Source: Firmicutes bacterium UBA3914
GTDB taxonomy: Bacteria; Bacillota; Limnochordia; Darwinibacteriales; Darwinibacteriaceae
Assembly (NCBI GenBank): GCA_002391385.1
Contig: DGEY01000073.1
Location: 4,463 to 30,257 of the forward strand
Reading direction: 5' to 3'
Length of the DNA stretch: 25,795 nt
How positions within the stretch are numbered: position 1 is the stretch's first letter; every line of letters starts with the position of its first letter. Positions 7,135 to 16,700 of this stretch are shown in pieces. The translations under genes and the position numbers were made by a program. The notes under the pieces are model-generated. The model worked only from the letters and a program-made list of their open reading frames with translations. It was not told the origin of the DNA and ran no database searches.

Positions 7135-7140
7135 TTCCAA
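7113..7140 (-). promoter_or_regulatory. Putative promoter for selO
   Basis: On the minus strand TTGGAA (plus 7135-7140), a 16-base spacer and TATAGT (plus 7113-7118) precede selO. An imperfect inverted repeat (7111-7119 with 7128-7137, one-base bulge) covers the -10 elements of both promoters and could be a shared operator. Confidence 0.5.
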
Positions 7141-7162
7141 TCTTGAGAGATGGAGGATGCGG

Positions 7163-8083
7163 ATGCAGCGCACGAAGATTTTAGTAATCGGCAGTCTGAA
7201 TATGGATTTGGTGGTGCACGTCCCTAGAGTCCCCGCGGACGGTGAAACCATTTTGGGCAGCGAGTTTCACCGCTATTTCGGAGGCAAGGGGGCCAACCAG
7301 GCTGTGGCCGTGGCCAGGCAGGGCGCCCGCACGATTATGGCCGGGCGCGTCGGCGCGGATGCCTTTGGACGGGACCAGATCGCTTCGCTGCAGGCCGAAG
7401 GAATCGAGACTGACTACCTCTTGGTAGATGACGACCACCCCTCGGGAGTGGCGTTCATTGTCATAGATGCCCAGGGCAACAACCGGATTATGGTCATCCC
7501 CGGAGCCAATGGGGCAGTGAGCCCCCGGGACATTGAGGCCCTGGAGCCTGTCATGGCGGAATGTTCCTGTGTAGTGATACAGCTGGAGATCCCTTTGGAG
7601 ACGGTGCTCGCGGCTGTCCGCGCCGCCCATGCCCAGGGAGCGAAGGTGATCCTCAATCCAGCCCCGGCCCAGCCTTTACCCCTGGACATCTACCCCTGCA
7701 TCACGGTGATCACGCCCAATGAAAGCGAGGCCCAGCTCCTCACGGGTATCGAGGTGGTGGACCTGGCCTCCGCCCGGCAGGCTGCCCAGGTGCTGCTGGA
7801 CCGGGGGGTGCTGGCTGTGGTGATTACCCTGGGGGCACAGGGTGCCTACGGGTTGACCCTGGCCGGTGAGTTCCACATCCCCGGGCACCAGGTGAACGTG
7901 GTGGACACTGTGGCCGCGGGGGATACCTTCACAGGCGCGCTGGCGGCCCTGATCGGCGAAGGGCGCAGCCTGAGGGAAGCGGTGGAGTACGCCAATGCGG
8001 CAGCGGCCATCGCGGTGACCCGCCGGGGGGCCCAACCCTCCGTACCCACCAGGGCAGAAGTGCTCCGTTTTTTGGATAGGTAA
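7163..8083 (+). CDS. rbsK: Ribokinase
   Basis: This is a 306-residue PfkB-family kinase that phosphorylates ribose (or deoxyribose) with ATP to the 5-phosphate. It has GSLNMD near the N-terminus (10-15), the GGKGANQA signature (40-47), NPAPA (165-169), TPNESEA (184-190) and the C-terminal DTVAAGDTF with catalytic base D254. These are ribokinase-like rather than fructokinase-like. The frame is open to 7058, inside selO, but the start is ATG 7163, six bases after GGAGG (7152-7156). No transporter or RbsR regulator is adjacent; deoC lies 13 kb downstream. A T-run hairpin closes the gene. Confidence 0.95.
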   Translation: MQRTKILVIGSLNMDLVVHVPRVPADGETILGSEFHRYFGGKGANQAVAVARQGARTIMAGRVGADAFGRDQIASLQAEGIETDYLLVDDDHPSGVAFIVIDAQGNNRIMVIPGANGAVSPRDIEALEPVMAECSCVVIQLEIPLETVLAAVRAAHAQGAKVILNPAPAQPLPLDIYPCITVITPNESEAQLLTGIEVVDLASARQAAQVLLDRGVLAVVITLGAQGAYGLTLAGEFHIPGHQVNVVDTVAAGDTFTGALAALIGEGRSLREAVEYANAAAAIAVTRRGAQPSVPTRAEVLRFLDR

Positions 8084-8135
8084 AGACACAGCGGACAAGG
8101 AGCTGCCGTTCCTGAAGGTAGCTCTGTCTTTTTCC
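8082..8135 (+). terminator. Intrinsic terminator after rbsK
   Basis: A 10-bp outer stem with one mismatch (8082-8091 with 8122-8131) encloses a second small hairpin and ends in five T (8129-8133). It begins within the rbsK stop codon. Confidence 0.7.
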
Positions 8136-8166
8136 CGGCGAAAAGTGAGATTATAGGAAGAGCAGA

Positions 8167-8196
8167 TTGATGTGCAGACCGGTTGCGGCATATTCT
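8167..8196 (+). promoter_or_regulatory. Putative promoter for the helicase-to-folate operon
   Basis: TTGATG (8167-8172), an 18-base spacer and TATTCT (8191-8196) lie between the rbsK terminator and the helicase start. Each hexamer matches consensus at 4 of 6 positions, so this is only a candidate. The -10 end would place the transcript start very close to the ribosome binding site at 8204-8209. Confidence 0.35.
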
Positions 8197-8215
8197 GCTA
8201 GACAGGAGGCTGACC

Positions 8216-10459
8216 TTGACCAAGCAAGCAGAAACCCGTACGTACCGCGGCTACGTCCTGGATCCCTTTCAGCAGCAGGCGGTTGACTATATCGACCAAA
8301 ACAAGTCTGTGCTGGTGGCGGCGCCCACCGGCGTGGGCAAGACCTTGATTGCCGATTACATAATCGAAAAGATCTACCGAGAAGGTGGGCGGGTGGTGTA
8401 CACCGCCCCCATCAAGGCCCTGAGCAACCAGAAGTTCCGGGAGTTCAAGGGAGTGGTGGGGGAAGAGGCTGTGGGCATTCTCACAGGGGATGTGGTGATC
8501 AACCCCGATGCGCCCATTTTGATCATGACCACGGAAATCTTCCGCAACATGCTCCACGAAGATCCGGAGCGGGTGCGGGATGTGCGCTATGTGATCTTCG
8601 ATGAGATCCACTACATCGACGATCCCGAACGGGGCAGCGTCTGGGAAGAGAGCCTGATCTTCATGCCCCCTTCCATGCGCTTCTTGGGGCTGAGCGCCAC
8701 GATTCCCAACGTGGACCAGCTGGCTAGCTGGATTCAGGAAGTACAGCAGCAGGAAGTGAAGGTAGTCACCAACAACCACCGGGTCGTTCCCCTCAAACAC
8801 GCTCTGTTTGAACGGTCCCTGGGTTTTACCACCATGAACCGGGTGCAGAAGCGCTACAAGCGGCTGGCGGCCCAGAGCCCCACGGGCCGCCCGGAAGCGG
8901 AATCCACCACCCACCTGGACCTGATCAAGGCCATCAAGGACGATTACCTGCCCTGCCTTTTTTTTACCTTCAGCAGGCGCAAATGCGAGAGCAATGCCTT
9001 TGAGCTCGGGGAAGCAGAGGATTTCCTAACCCGCGAACAGAAGCGGCAGGTGGCAGAAGCCATCGACGAGGTCCTGGAGCGGTACCCCTCCCTGGAGAGC
9101 GGGCGCTGGCCCCATCTGCGGCGGCTGCTTCTCAAGGGTATCGCCTATCACCACGCGGGGATGCTGCCGGTGCTCAAGGACATTGTGGAAGAGCTGTTTA
9201 CCCGCCGTTTGATCGCGGTGCTCTACTGCACCGAAACCTTTGCTGTGGGGTTGAACTTCCCCTGCAAGACGGTGTGCTTTGATTCCAGCACCAAATGGGA
9301 CGGGATCACCTTCCGGCCCATCTCCAACCGGGAGTACTTCCAGATGGCGGGCCGGGCCGGCCGCCGGGGGATCGACGAGGAAGGCTTTGCCTTCATGCTG
9401 GTGGACCTGAACTACTTCGATCCCAGCCAGTTCCCCAGCATGAACGAGGACGAAGTGGAGCCCCTGCAGAGCCAGTTCAGCCTGACGTATAATTCCATCC
9501 TCAACCTGGTGAAAAACTACGGCGAAGAGGAGATCTACCGCATCTTGGGCCAGAACTTCGCCACCTACCAGGCATCCGCCGAACGCCAGGGGGTGTTGGT
9601 GGAGCTGGAGATCCTCCAGGACGAGCTGGCACCTTACATCAAGAACATGCGGGGGCTGGAGCAGTTCGAACAGGCCTTGAAAAAGCGCATCGAGCTGGAA
9701 AGAAAGCTCAGCACAGCGTATAATAAGCGTACCCGCAGTGGGCTGAAGAAGGAGCTTCGCGCCCTCACCCAGAGGCTGGACAGCGCCTTCTACCGGGCCT
9801 ACCCCAAGCGGGAGCGGGCTTCCCTGCGCCGGGAAAACCGCCGCTTCCGCCGGAAGGTTAAGGCCTATGAACGCCTGCTCCTCAGGGAACAGGCCCTCAA
9901 CCCCCTGGAGAAGTATATCCGGGAGTTCGAGGACAAAAAGGCCCTCCTGGAAGCCTTGGGCTATCTCGAACACGATGAGCTCACCGCGGCGGGCACCTTT
10001 GCCAGCCAGATCCACGGGCATGAGCTCCTGCTCACGGAGCTGTTCATGGAAGGGCTGTTCCACGCCTATCCCCCGCCGGAGCTCAATGCGGTGATGGTGG
10101 CGGTGGGCTACGAGCCTCGCAAAAATGAGCTGCGGATCAAGCACAGATTGGACTTCGGGCCCATCCAGCGCATCTACCTCCACCTGCTGAAGATGGAGCG
10201 GCACATGCTGGGTTATACCACAGTGCAGTTCCACGACCATGTGGCGGCGCTGGCCTACCGCTGGAGCAAAGGGGAGAGTTTCAACGACCTTCTGGAGGAT
10301 ACGTCCGTGGACGAGGGCGATCTGGTCTTTGCCTTCCGGCGGGGGATTGACCTGCTCAGGCAGGTGCGCAACGCCGCCGCAGAAGATCCTGTGCTCCAGG
10401 AGAAGCTGCGGGAATGCATCAGCTTGATGGACCGGGACGAGGTGTCCATCTGGCTCTAG
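8216..10459 (+). CDS. Ski2/HelY-like DEAD/DEAH-box helicase
   Basis: This is a 747-residue superfamily 2 helicase of the Ski2/Mtr4 group, whose bacterial members are called HelY. It has APTGVGKT (36-43), DEIH (129-132), SAT (160-162), YHHAGMLP (311-318) and QMAGRAGRRG (376-385). FSLTYNSILNLV (421-432) and the EGDLV-x3-RRGIDLLRQ stretch near the C-terminus are typical of Ski2-type proteins with a DSHCT-like helical bundle. A strongly basic, coiled-coil-like segment lies at about 500-565. The family unwinds RNA 3' to 5' in processing and decay; the role here is inferred. TTG 8216 lies six bases after AGGAGG (8204-8209), while the frame's earlier TTG at 8183 precedes that site. It heads a tightly packed operon. 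Confidence 0.92.
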   Translation: MTKQAETRTYRGYVLDPFQQQAVDYIDQNKSVLVAAPTGVGKTLIADYIIEKIYREGGRVVYTAPIKALSNQKFREFKGVVGEEAVGILTGDVVINPDAPILIMTTEIFRNMLHEDPERVRDVRYVIFDEIHYIDDPERGSVWEESLIFMPPSMRFLGLSATIPNVDQLASWIQEVQQQEVKVVTNNHRVVPLKHALFERSLGFTTMNRVQKRYKRLAAQSPTGRPEAESTTHLDLIKAIKDDYLPCLFFTFSRRKCESNAFELGEAEDFLTREQKRQVAEAIDEVLERYPSLESGRWPHLRRLLLKGIAYHHAGMLPVLKDIVEELFTRRLIAVLYCTETFAVGLNFPCKTVCFDSSTKWDGITFRPISNREYFQMAGRAGRRGIDEEGFAFMLVDLNYFDPSQFPSMNEDEVEPLQSQFSLTYNSILNLVKNYGEEEIYRILGQNFATYQASAERQGVLVELEILQDELAPYIKNMRGLEQFEQALKKRIELERKLSTAYNKRTRSGLKKELRALTQRLDSAFYRAYPKRERASLRRENRRFRRKVKAYERLLLREQALNPLEKYIREFEDKKALLEALGYLEHDELTAAGTFASQIHGHELLLTELFMEGLFHAYPPPELNAVMVAVGYEPRKNELRIKHRLDFGPIQRIYLHLLKMERHMLGYTTVQFHDHVAALAYRWSKGESFNDLLEDTSVDEGDLVFAFRRGIDLLRQVRNAAAEDPVLQEKLRECISLMDRDEVSIWL

Positions 10460-10473
10460 GATTGAGGTGGAGT

Positions 10474-11295
10474 ATGAAGTATAAACTCCTGGCCATAGAT
10501 GTGGACGGAACCCTGCTCAACAGCAGCTCCCAGCTGACGCCGGCAACCGCCGCCGCGGTGCGCCGGGCCCAGGAGCGGGGGCTCAAGATTGTGCTGGCCA
10601 CAGGGCGCCGCCTGGGCAACACCCTGCCGGTGGCCCGGGCCCTAGGCGTGCAGGAGCTGATGGTGGTGCACAACGGAGTGGTGGTGGCCGATCCCACCAG
10701 CCTCCAGCCGGTGCTGCAGAGCGGCATCTGCCCATCATTGGCCGCGAATTTAGTGGACAAGCTTAACAGTTGGCGGGTCAATTACGTGGTCTACACCGGG
10801 GAAAGCGCGGGGGAAAAGGTGCTGGCCCCGGAGGGAAGCTGGCGGGAACCGGAAAACCTCCTCGCCTATTTCCTCGGCGAAGCCGCGGAATTTGCCCGGG
10901 ACATCGAGATTACCAGCCCCCCTGTGCGCATCGCCATCATCGATCACCCGGCCAAGGTGGATCCCCTCTATGCCGAGATCAGAGAGAACTACGCCGGACA
11001 GGTGAGCGCCCTGCTCTTTGGCGCGGAGCGGGAGGACTGGCGGGGGATCGAGCTGCTCCCGGCCCACTCCAACAAGGGCACGGGGGTAGCCTTCGTAGCC
11101 GAGCGCCTGGGTCTTGCGGCAGCGGAGGTGGCCGCGGTGGGGGATAACATCAACGATCTGGAGATGATCCTCTGGGCGGGGCTGGGCATCGCCATGGAAA
11201 ACGGCTCCCCCCTCCTGAAGGAAAAGGCGGGGCTGATTGCCCCCAGCAACGATCGGGACGGGGTTGCCTTTATCATTGAAGAACTGCTGCGCTAG
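10474..11295 (+). CDS. Cof-type HAD-superfamily phosphatase
   Basis: This 273-residue protein belongs to the Cof/YidA subfamily (IIB cap) of HAD hydrolases, which dephosphorylate sugar phosphates, FMN or other small phosphoesters. Motif I is DVDGTLL with nucleophile D9 and D11. LATGRR (41-46) is motif II, K201 is the likely motif III lysine, and GDNINDLEM (223-231) is the metal-binding motif IV. ATG 10474 follows a GAGGTGGAG site, 14 bases after the helicase stop. Substrate cannot be predicted. Co-transcription with a helicase and addBA has no obvious functional reason. Confidence 0.93.
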   Translation: MKYKLLAIDVDGTLLNSSSQLTPATAAAVRRAQERGLKIVLATGRRLGNTLPVARALGVQELMVVHNGVVVADPTSLQPVLQSGICPSLAANLVDKLNSWRVNYVVYTGESAGEKVLAPEGSWREPENLLAYFLGEAAEFARDIEITSPPVRIAIIDHPAKVDPLYAEIRENYAGQVSALLFGAEREDWRGIELLPAHSNKGTGVAFVAERLGLAAAEVAAVGDNINDLEMILWAGLGIAMENGSPLLKEKAGLIAPSNDRDGVAFIIEELLR

Positions 11296-11310
11296 TTAGG
11301 GGGCGGAAGT

Positions 11311-13767
11311 GTGACCGTTTTGTACGTGGTTCCCAGTGCTTATCTCAAGCAGACCAGGCGCCGCCTATCCCGGGAAGGGCAGCCGGCCCTGGCCGCAACA
11401 TTAGGCGGGCTGGCCGCGCAGATTCTCCGGGCGGGCCTCGTTTCCTACCAGGAGAACCGCGTCCTGGAAGAGGTGGCGGTCTGGCAGAGCGTGGAGGAGC
11501 TCAAGGGGAGCCTGGAGTTTTTCGCGCCCATCGCCCAGTTCAGCGGGTTCATTCAGGAACTGAAGTGGCTCTTTAACCGGCTGGATTACGGGGAAGATAT
11601 CTATGCCGCCATGCCCCGGCCGGGCCGGGCTGAGCTTGAGCTGCTCCACAGCCGCTACCAGGCGATCTTGGCAGAGCACGGCGTAGTCACTGCCCCCGGC
11701 CGGCTCCAGCGGGCCCTGGAGCTTATGGACGGGCAGGAAGTCCTGCCGGAGATCACCGTGATCAAGCTGGAGGGACTGGGAGAGCTCAGACCCCTGGAGG
11801 AGAAGTTCGTGCAGGCTCTGGCCAAGGGCCGCAGGCTGGAAGTGGTGGAGCCACCTATCCAGGAACCGGTGATCCAGGTGGTTAAAGCGGCGGATCCCAC
11901 GGAAGAGGTGGAGCTGATGGCCGCGGCCCTGCGCAGGCAGATGGAAGAGGGCGCCGCGGTGGAAAGCCTGGCCGCGGCCTTTCCCCAGCCCAATCAGTAC
12001 CTGCCCATTGTGCTTCCCGTCTTCGACCGAATGAAAATCCCCTGGCAGGTGCCGGGGACCAGCCTGCGCAACACTCCCCTGGGGAAGACCCTGCTCACCC
12101 TGATCGCCGGGGAGCTGGCGGGCTGGGATAAGCGGACCCTGGAGCTGCTCACCGCGCCGGGTTGGGGTTTCCCCTTTGGCCTGACCGCGGAAGAGCACCG
12201 CCTGCTGCGCCTGGCACCGCCTGTGAAGGGACTGCCCGCCTGGCGCAGCCGCCTGGGGCAGGCAGAGGGCTGGCAGCGGGTTTTGGCCCTCCTGGACCAG
12301 CTCGGTGCGGAACTGAAATCCAGGCCCCTGGCTGAGTACGGCAGTTGGCTGGCGGGCCTTTTGGCTAGGCTGGATCCAGAGCTTTGGGTCAAGCCGGAGG
12401 CGGACCTGGAAGGCTGGGCCGAGCTGGTGAAGGCCTGGGACGGCCTGCAGAGCATCGCCGAGACCCTGCAGGCCTGCAGCTGGAGTATATCCCCCGGGCA
12501 GTTCCTCCAGCTCCTCCAGGGCCTGCTGGACAGCTACCAGATCCAGGCCAAGCGGGTCTTTGCCGAACGGGTACAGGTGCTCAGCATCGAGCGGCTGGGG
12601 GGGTTTACCTACGATCATCTTTATGTGGGAGGGCTGGTGGAAGGGCAGTTCCCACCCCACAGCCGTGCCCACTGGCTCACCAAAACCCGGGCCGAGGTGC
12701 AGGGGGAAGAGCTTTTTGCCCGCCTCAAAGCCTCCGCTAAGTACCTCCATTTACACTATCCGGAAGTGGACAGGGAAGGGAAACTGAACCTGCCCTCCAC
12801 GCTCCTGCCCAAGCTGGAAAAGGAGAAACGGGCCCCGGGCTTTGATCCCATCCACTACCCGTCCCTCTTTTTCGGCGACGGCCAGCTGCGGGACGGGGAG
12901 CTCCTGCGAACTCTGCGGGAAAAGGTTTTGGGGGAGGGGCTCAGCGTCTCTCAGCTCAACAACTATGCCAACTGTCCCTACCGCTTTTTCTGCGATTATG
13001 TTCTGGAACTAGAAGCCTTGGAAGAGGAATCCCTGGAGCCGGATGCCCGGGACAAGGGTATCATCATCCACGAGGTGCTCAAGGATTTCTGGCAGGAGCA
13101 CCTAACGGGCCCCCTGCCCTCTGTGGAAACGGCGCAGGCCCTTTTGGAGGAGCTTTTGCACAGGGAGTACCTTAAGCTTGGAAACCCGGCCCCTGCTGAT
13201 GTGCTGCGGGCCATGCGCTCTTTTATCCGCGAAGATCTGCTGCGGGTCCAGAGGGGATTTCGGCCGGCTTACCTAGAGCGCAGGTTTGACAGCGTGGCCA
13301 TCCCCAGCCCCTACGGCCCTGTGCTTCTCCGGGGCCGGATCGACCGCATTGACCAGCATGCAGATGGCGCCTATGTCCTTTACGATTACAAGACCGGCTC
13401 TCCGCCCAAGCTGGAGTCCCTGCTGAAGGGGGAAGATGTGCAGATCGCCGCCTACCTTCTGGCCTCCAAGACCCTCCTGCCCCAAGGGCGCAATGTGGGG
13501 GCAGCCTACTATCCCATCGATGGCGCCGCGCCCCGGGGCATCTTCCAGGAGGATTACCTCAAGCAGCTGGGGGTGACCCAGCGGCAGAACATCCTGTCCG
13601 CGGAGGAATTTGCCCTACAGCTGGACAAGTTCGAGGGCATCCTGGCTGAACTGGTGAGCTCCATCTGCGAGGGGGCTTTCCCCATTGAGCCGGTGAGCCC
13701 CCGCATCTGCAGCTACTGCGCTTTCCAGGGAATCTGCCGCAAGGAGGTGGGCCTCAGTGGCTTTTAA
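11311..13767 (+). CDS. addB: AddB-like subunit of the AddAB helicase-nuclease
   Basis: AddB partners AddA in resecting double-strand DNA ends for recombination. The protein is 818 residues, well short of the roughly 1150 usual for AddB. The C-terminal RecB/Cas4-like nuclease is intact: IIIHEVL (H587), GRIDRID (675-681), YDYKTG (D692, K694) and QIAAYLL. Four cysteines fit the AddB iron-sulfur site: C555 (NCPYRFFC), then C800, C803 and C809 in C-x2-C-x5-C. The N-terminus starts at LYVVPSAYL, matching the strand after the Walker A loop of other AddB proteins. The P-loop is absent, and the preceding gene ends only 15 bases upstream. GTG 11311 follows an AGGGGG stretch. It overlaps addA by 11 bases. 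Confidence 0.92.
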   Translation: MTVLYVVPSAYLKQTRRRLSREGQPALAATLGGLAAQILRAGLVSYQENRVLEEVAVWQSVEELKGSLEFFAPIAQFSGFIQELKWLFNRLDYGEDIYAAMPRPGRAELELLHSRYQAILAEHGVVTAPGRLQRALELMDGQEVLPEITVIKLEGLGELRPLEEKFVQALAKGRRLEVVEPPIQEPVIQVVKAADPTEEVELMAAALRRQMEEGAAVESLAAAFPQPNQYLPIVLPVFDRMKIPWQVPGTSLRNTPLGKTLLTLIAGELAGWDKRTLELLTAPGWGFPFGLTAEEHRLLRLAPPVKGLPAWRSRLGQAEGWQRVLALLDQLGAELKSRPLAEYGSWLAGLLARLDPELWVKPEADLEGWAELVKAWDGLQSIAETLQACSWSISPGQFLQLLQGLLDSYQIQAKRVFAERVQVLSIERLGGFTYDHLYVGGLVEGQFPPHSRAHWLTKTRAEVQGEELFARLKASAKYLHLHYPEVDREGKLNLPSTLLPKLEKEKRAPGFDPIHYPSLFFGDGQLRDGELLRTLREKVLGEGLSVSQLNNYANCPYRFFCDYVLELEALEEESLEPDARDKGIIIHEVLKDFWQEHLTGPLPSVETAQALLEELLHREYLKLGNPAPADVLRAMRSFIREDLLRVQRGFRPAYLERRFDSVAIPSPYGPVLLRGRIDRIDQHADGAYVLYDYKTGSPPKLESLLKGEDVQIAAYLLASKTLLPQGRNVGAAYYPIDGAAPRGIFQEDYLKQLGVTQRQNILSAEEFALQLDKFEGILAELVSSICEGAFPIEPVSPRICSYCAFQGICRKEVGLSGF

Positions 13768-16700
13768 GCCGACCGACAGTCAAAGAAAAGCCATAGTCAC
13801 CATCGACCGCCCGGTGGCGGTGGTGGCCGGCGCGGGTTCGGGCAAGACCTGGGTCTTGGTGGAAAGGTACCTCCACCTCCTGGATCAAGGATTTACCACC
13901 GATGAGATCGCCGCGATCACCTTCACCAAGAAGGCAGCCCAGGAGATGAAGGAGCGTCTGCGGGAGGCCAGGCCGCAGCTCGCGGCCAGTTTGGAGCGGG
14001 CCCAGATCTCCACCATCCACAGCCTCTGCCAGCGCATTATCCAAGAGCATCCCCTCCAGGCCCGCCTGGATCCCAGGTTCCGGGTGGGGGAGGAGTGGGA
14101 AACCCGCCTCCTTCTGGCGGAGGTGATTGAGGAGATAGTGGCGGAGACAGAAATCCCCACTGAACTGGGGACCGCCGGGGAGGTCAGCGCTTTGGTCCTG
14201 GACCTCTACGAGAAGATGCTCAGCAAAGGCGACCTGCGCTTCCAAAGGTCTTTCCCGGAGCCTCTGGGGGAATTCCCCCTGCAGGAGCTGGAGCACCGGA
14301 CGGAGCAGGTGCTTCGTTTGACGCCCAGCACCCCCCGTCAGGGGGAAGTCCTGGAACAGCTGGCCGAGGAATGGCCCTACCTGCGGGAGCTTCTGCGCCT
14401 GGGGGATGCGGATCTCCGCTTGGAGGCTTTGGAGATTTTGCAGAAGCTGGTGGGCGGCATCCGGGGGAAGCTGGCGGAGCACACCGCGGCTCTCAAGGTG
14501 CTCATCGCCTCGGCCCAGCAGATCATCACGGAAGGGCGGGGGAGGGTCATCCTCACCTATCTGGGCGAGGTGCTCCAGCGCGTGCACGGGCTCTACTCGG
14601 AGCGCAAACGCCTGGGGGGCCTGGTGGATTTTGGCGATCTAGAGCGCCTAACCTGTCAGCTCCTGGAGGATCCCCAGGTGGTGGCGGATTACCCTTTCAA
14701 GCACATCATGGTGGATGAATTCCAGGACACCAACCCCCTCCAGAAGCGGATCGTGGACGCCTTTACCGCGCAGGGTGCGGTGCTGTTTGTGGTGGGCGAC
14801 CCCAAACAGTCCATTTACCGCTTCCGCGGCGCGGAGGTGGGGGTGTTTGTCCAGACCCAGCGGGAAGTTGCCGAAACGGGCAAGGGCATCTTCCTGGAGA
14901 CCAATTTCCGCTCCAGGCCGGAGCTGATCAAGTTCTGCAATCAGTTCTTCCACCGGCTGCTCGCGGGGGAACCCATTGGCTTTGAGCCCAGCGAGGCGGA
15001 TAAACCCGCAGCCGGCCGGCCCTGCGTGAGCATCCTGCTTACCCCGGCGGAGGCCTTGTCCGCGGACGAGGCCCGGGCCGCGGAGGCGGAGCAGATCGCC
15101 TTGCAGATCCGGGAGCTGGTGGAGGGCGGAAGGTATAAATACGAGGATATTTCCATCCTCTTTCGGGCCACAACCAGCATGTACATCTACGAGCAGGCCC
15201 TCAAAAAAGCGGGCATTCCCTATGTGAATTTAAGCGGGCGGGGTTTTTATGCCAAGCAGGAAATCCAGGATGTGCTGCACTACTTCCGCTGGCTGGAGGA
15301 TAGCGGAGATGAAGTGGCCAAAATGGCGGTGCTCCGCTCCCCCTTTTACCTCCTTTCCGATGAGGGCCTCTACTGGCTGCGCAGGGGAGAGCTGGACAGG
15401 CTCACCCCCAAGGAGCAGGAGGCCCTGGCCAGGGCAGAAGAAGACTACAGCGCGCTGCAGCTTCTGGCCAAGCATCAACCTGCCCCCGTGGTCATCGGCG
15501 AGCTGCTCCGGCGCACGGGCTACGTGGAAAAGACCTGGCGGCTGCCCTTCGGCCCCCAGAAGGTGGCCAACATCGAAAAGCTCCTGGAGCAGAGCTGGGA
15601 CCTGTTTGCCCGGGATGTGTACACGGTTCCGGAGCAGGTGCGGTACCTGCGCCTTCTGGCCAGGGAAGCCCACAAGGAGGGCGAGGCCCAGCTCGATGCG
15701 GAGCATGCCGATGTGGTCATCCTGCGCACCATCCACAACGCCAAGGGCCTGGAGTTCCCCGTGGTCTTCCTGGCGGACACCAACGCGGGGGCCGTGCGCA
15801 CCCAGGGCGGCAAGGTGCTCTACCATCCCGAGTTCGGCCTGGTCTACCGGGAAATGGCAGACTACGAGCTGGCCAGGGGGCTGGACAGGGCGGAAGAGGC
15901 CAGCGAGGCCAAGCGCCTGCTCTATGTGGCCGTCACCAGGGCGCAGGAGGAGTTTTTCTGGTGCGCCCGGACGGGCAAGGCGGGCAAAGACAGCTGGTGG
16001 AGCTGGTTTCAGGAGCATCAGCCCCACATTGACCAGGACTGCTACCAGATCATACCCGGCGAGCTTCCACCCCTGCAGGAGGGGCCGCCCCAAGGCGAGC
16101 CGGCCCGCCTGGAGCTGCCTGAATACGCGCCCCTTGCTCCCCAGTACGTTCAGGTGCCCTTTTCCGTAACCGCCCTCATGAACTACGACCTCTGCCCCCG
16201 CTATTACTACCTGCGCCACATTTTGGGCCTGCCTGAGCGGGGAAGGGCCCAAAGCGCCGCCCCAACCCAGGGCAGCTTAAGCGCCACGCAGCGGGGCACC
16301 ATCGTCCACCGGGTGGTGGAACAGATTAAAGATCCCAAGGAGCTGAGCAGGCTGGTGCAGGATGCAGCCGCGGTGGAGGGGGTTACACTGACCAGCCGCC
16401 AGCAGGCGCAGCTGGAGGAAATCATCCAGCCTTATCTGGCCAGCCCGTTCTTCCAGCGGGTGCAGGCGGGGGCCCCTGGGAGGCTGTACAAAGAGCACAA
16501 TTTCTTCATCCCCGCGGGCAGCTTCCTCATTAACGGCTTGGTGGACCAGGTCTATGTGGGCGAAGAGGGCGTGGAAGTTGTGGACTTTAAGACCAACTGG
16601 ATTGAGCCGGGCGAGGTGCCCAAGGTGGGAGATGCTTACCGGGTGCAGCTGCGCCTCTATGCCTGGGCCACGGCCCGGGAGTTTCGCCTGCCCGCGGTGA

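Noticed and set aside
7058..7162. N-terminal extension of ribokinase from 7058
   Set aside because: It overlaps the selO start on the other strand and both promoters. The conserved protein begins at ATG 7163 with GGAGG six bases upstream.
9026..10240. 404-residue open frame on the minus strand inside the helicase gene
   Set aside because: It lies wholly within a gene with full motif support, has no plausible start signal, and has the His/Gln/Gly/Leu/Pro-rich composition of a GC-rich antisense shadow.
11401..12750. 449-residue minus-strand frame inside addB
   Set aside because: It is antisense to a well-supported gene with the same shadow composition and no recognisable motif.
13754..14587. 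277-residue minus-strand frame over the start of addA
   Set aside because: It covers the AddA Walker A region and the addB/addA overlap, with no ribosome binding site or family resemblance.
15230..16252. Long antisense (340 residues) and alternative-frame (306 residues, 15249-16169) frames inside addA
   Set aside because: Both lie across conserved AddA helicase motifs and have skewed compositions (Arg/Ser/Pro-rich or Gly/His/Leu-rich) with no domain.
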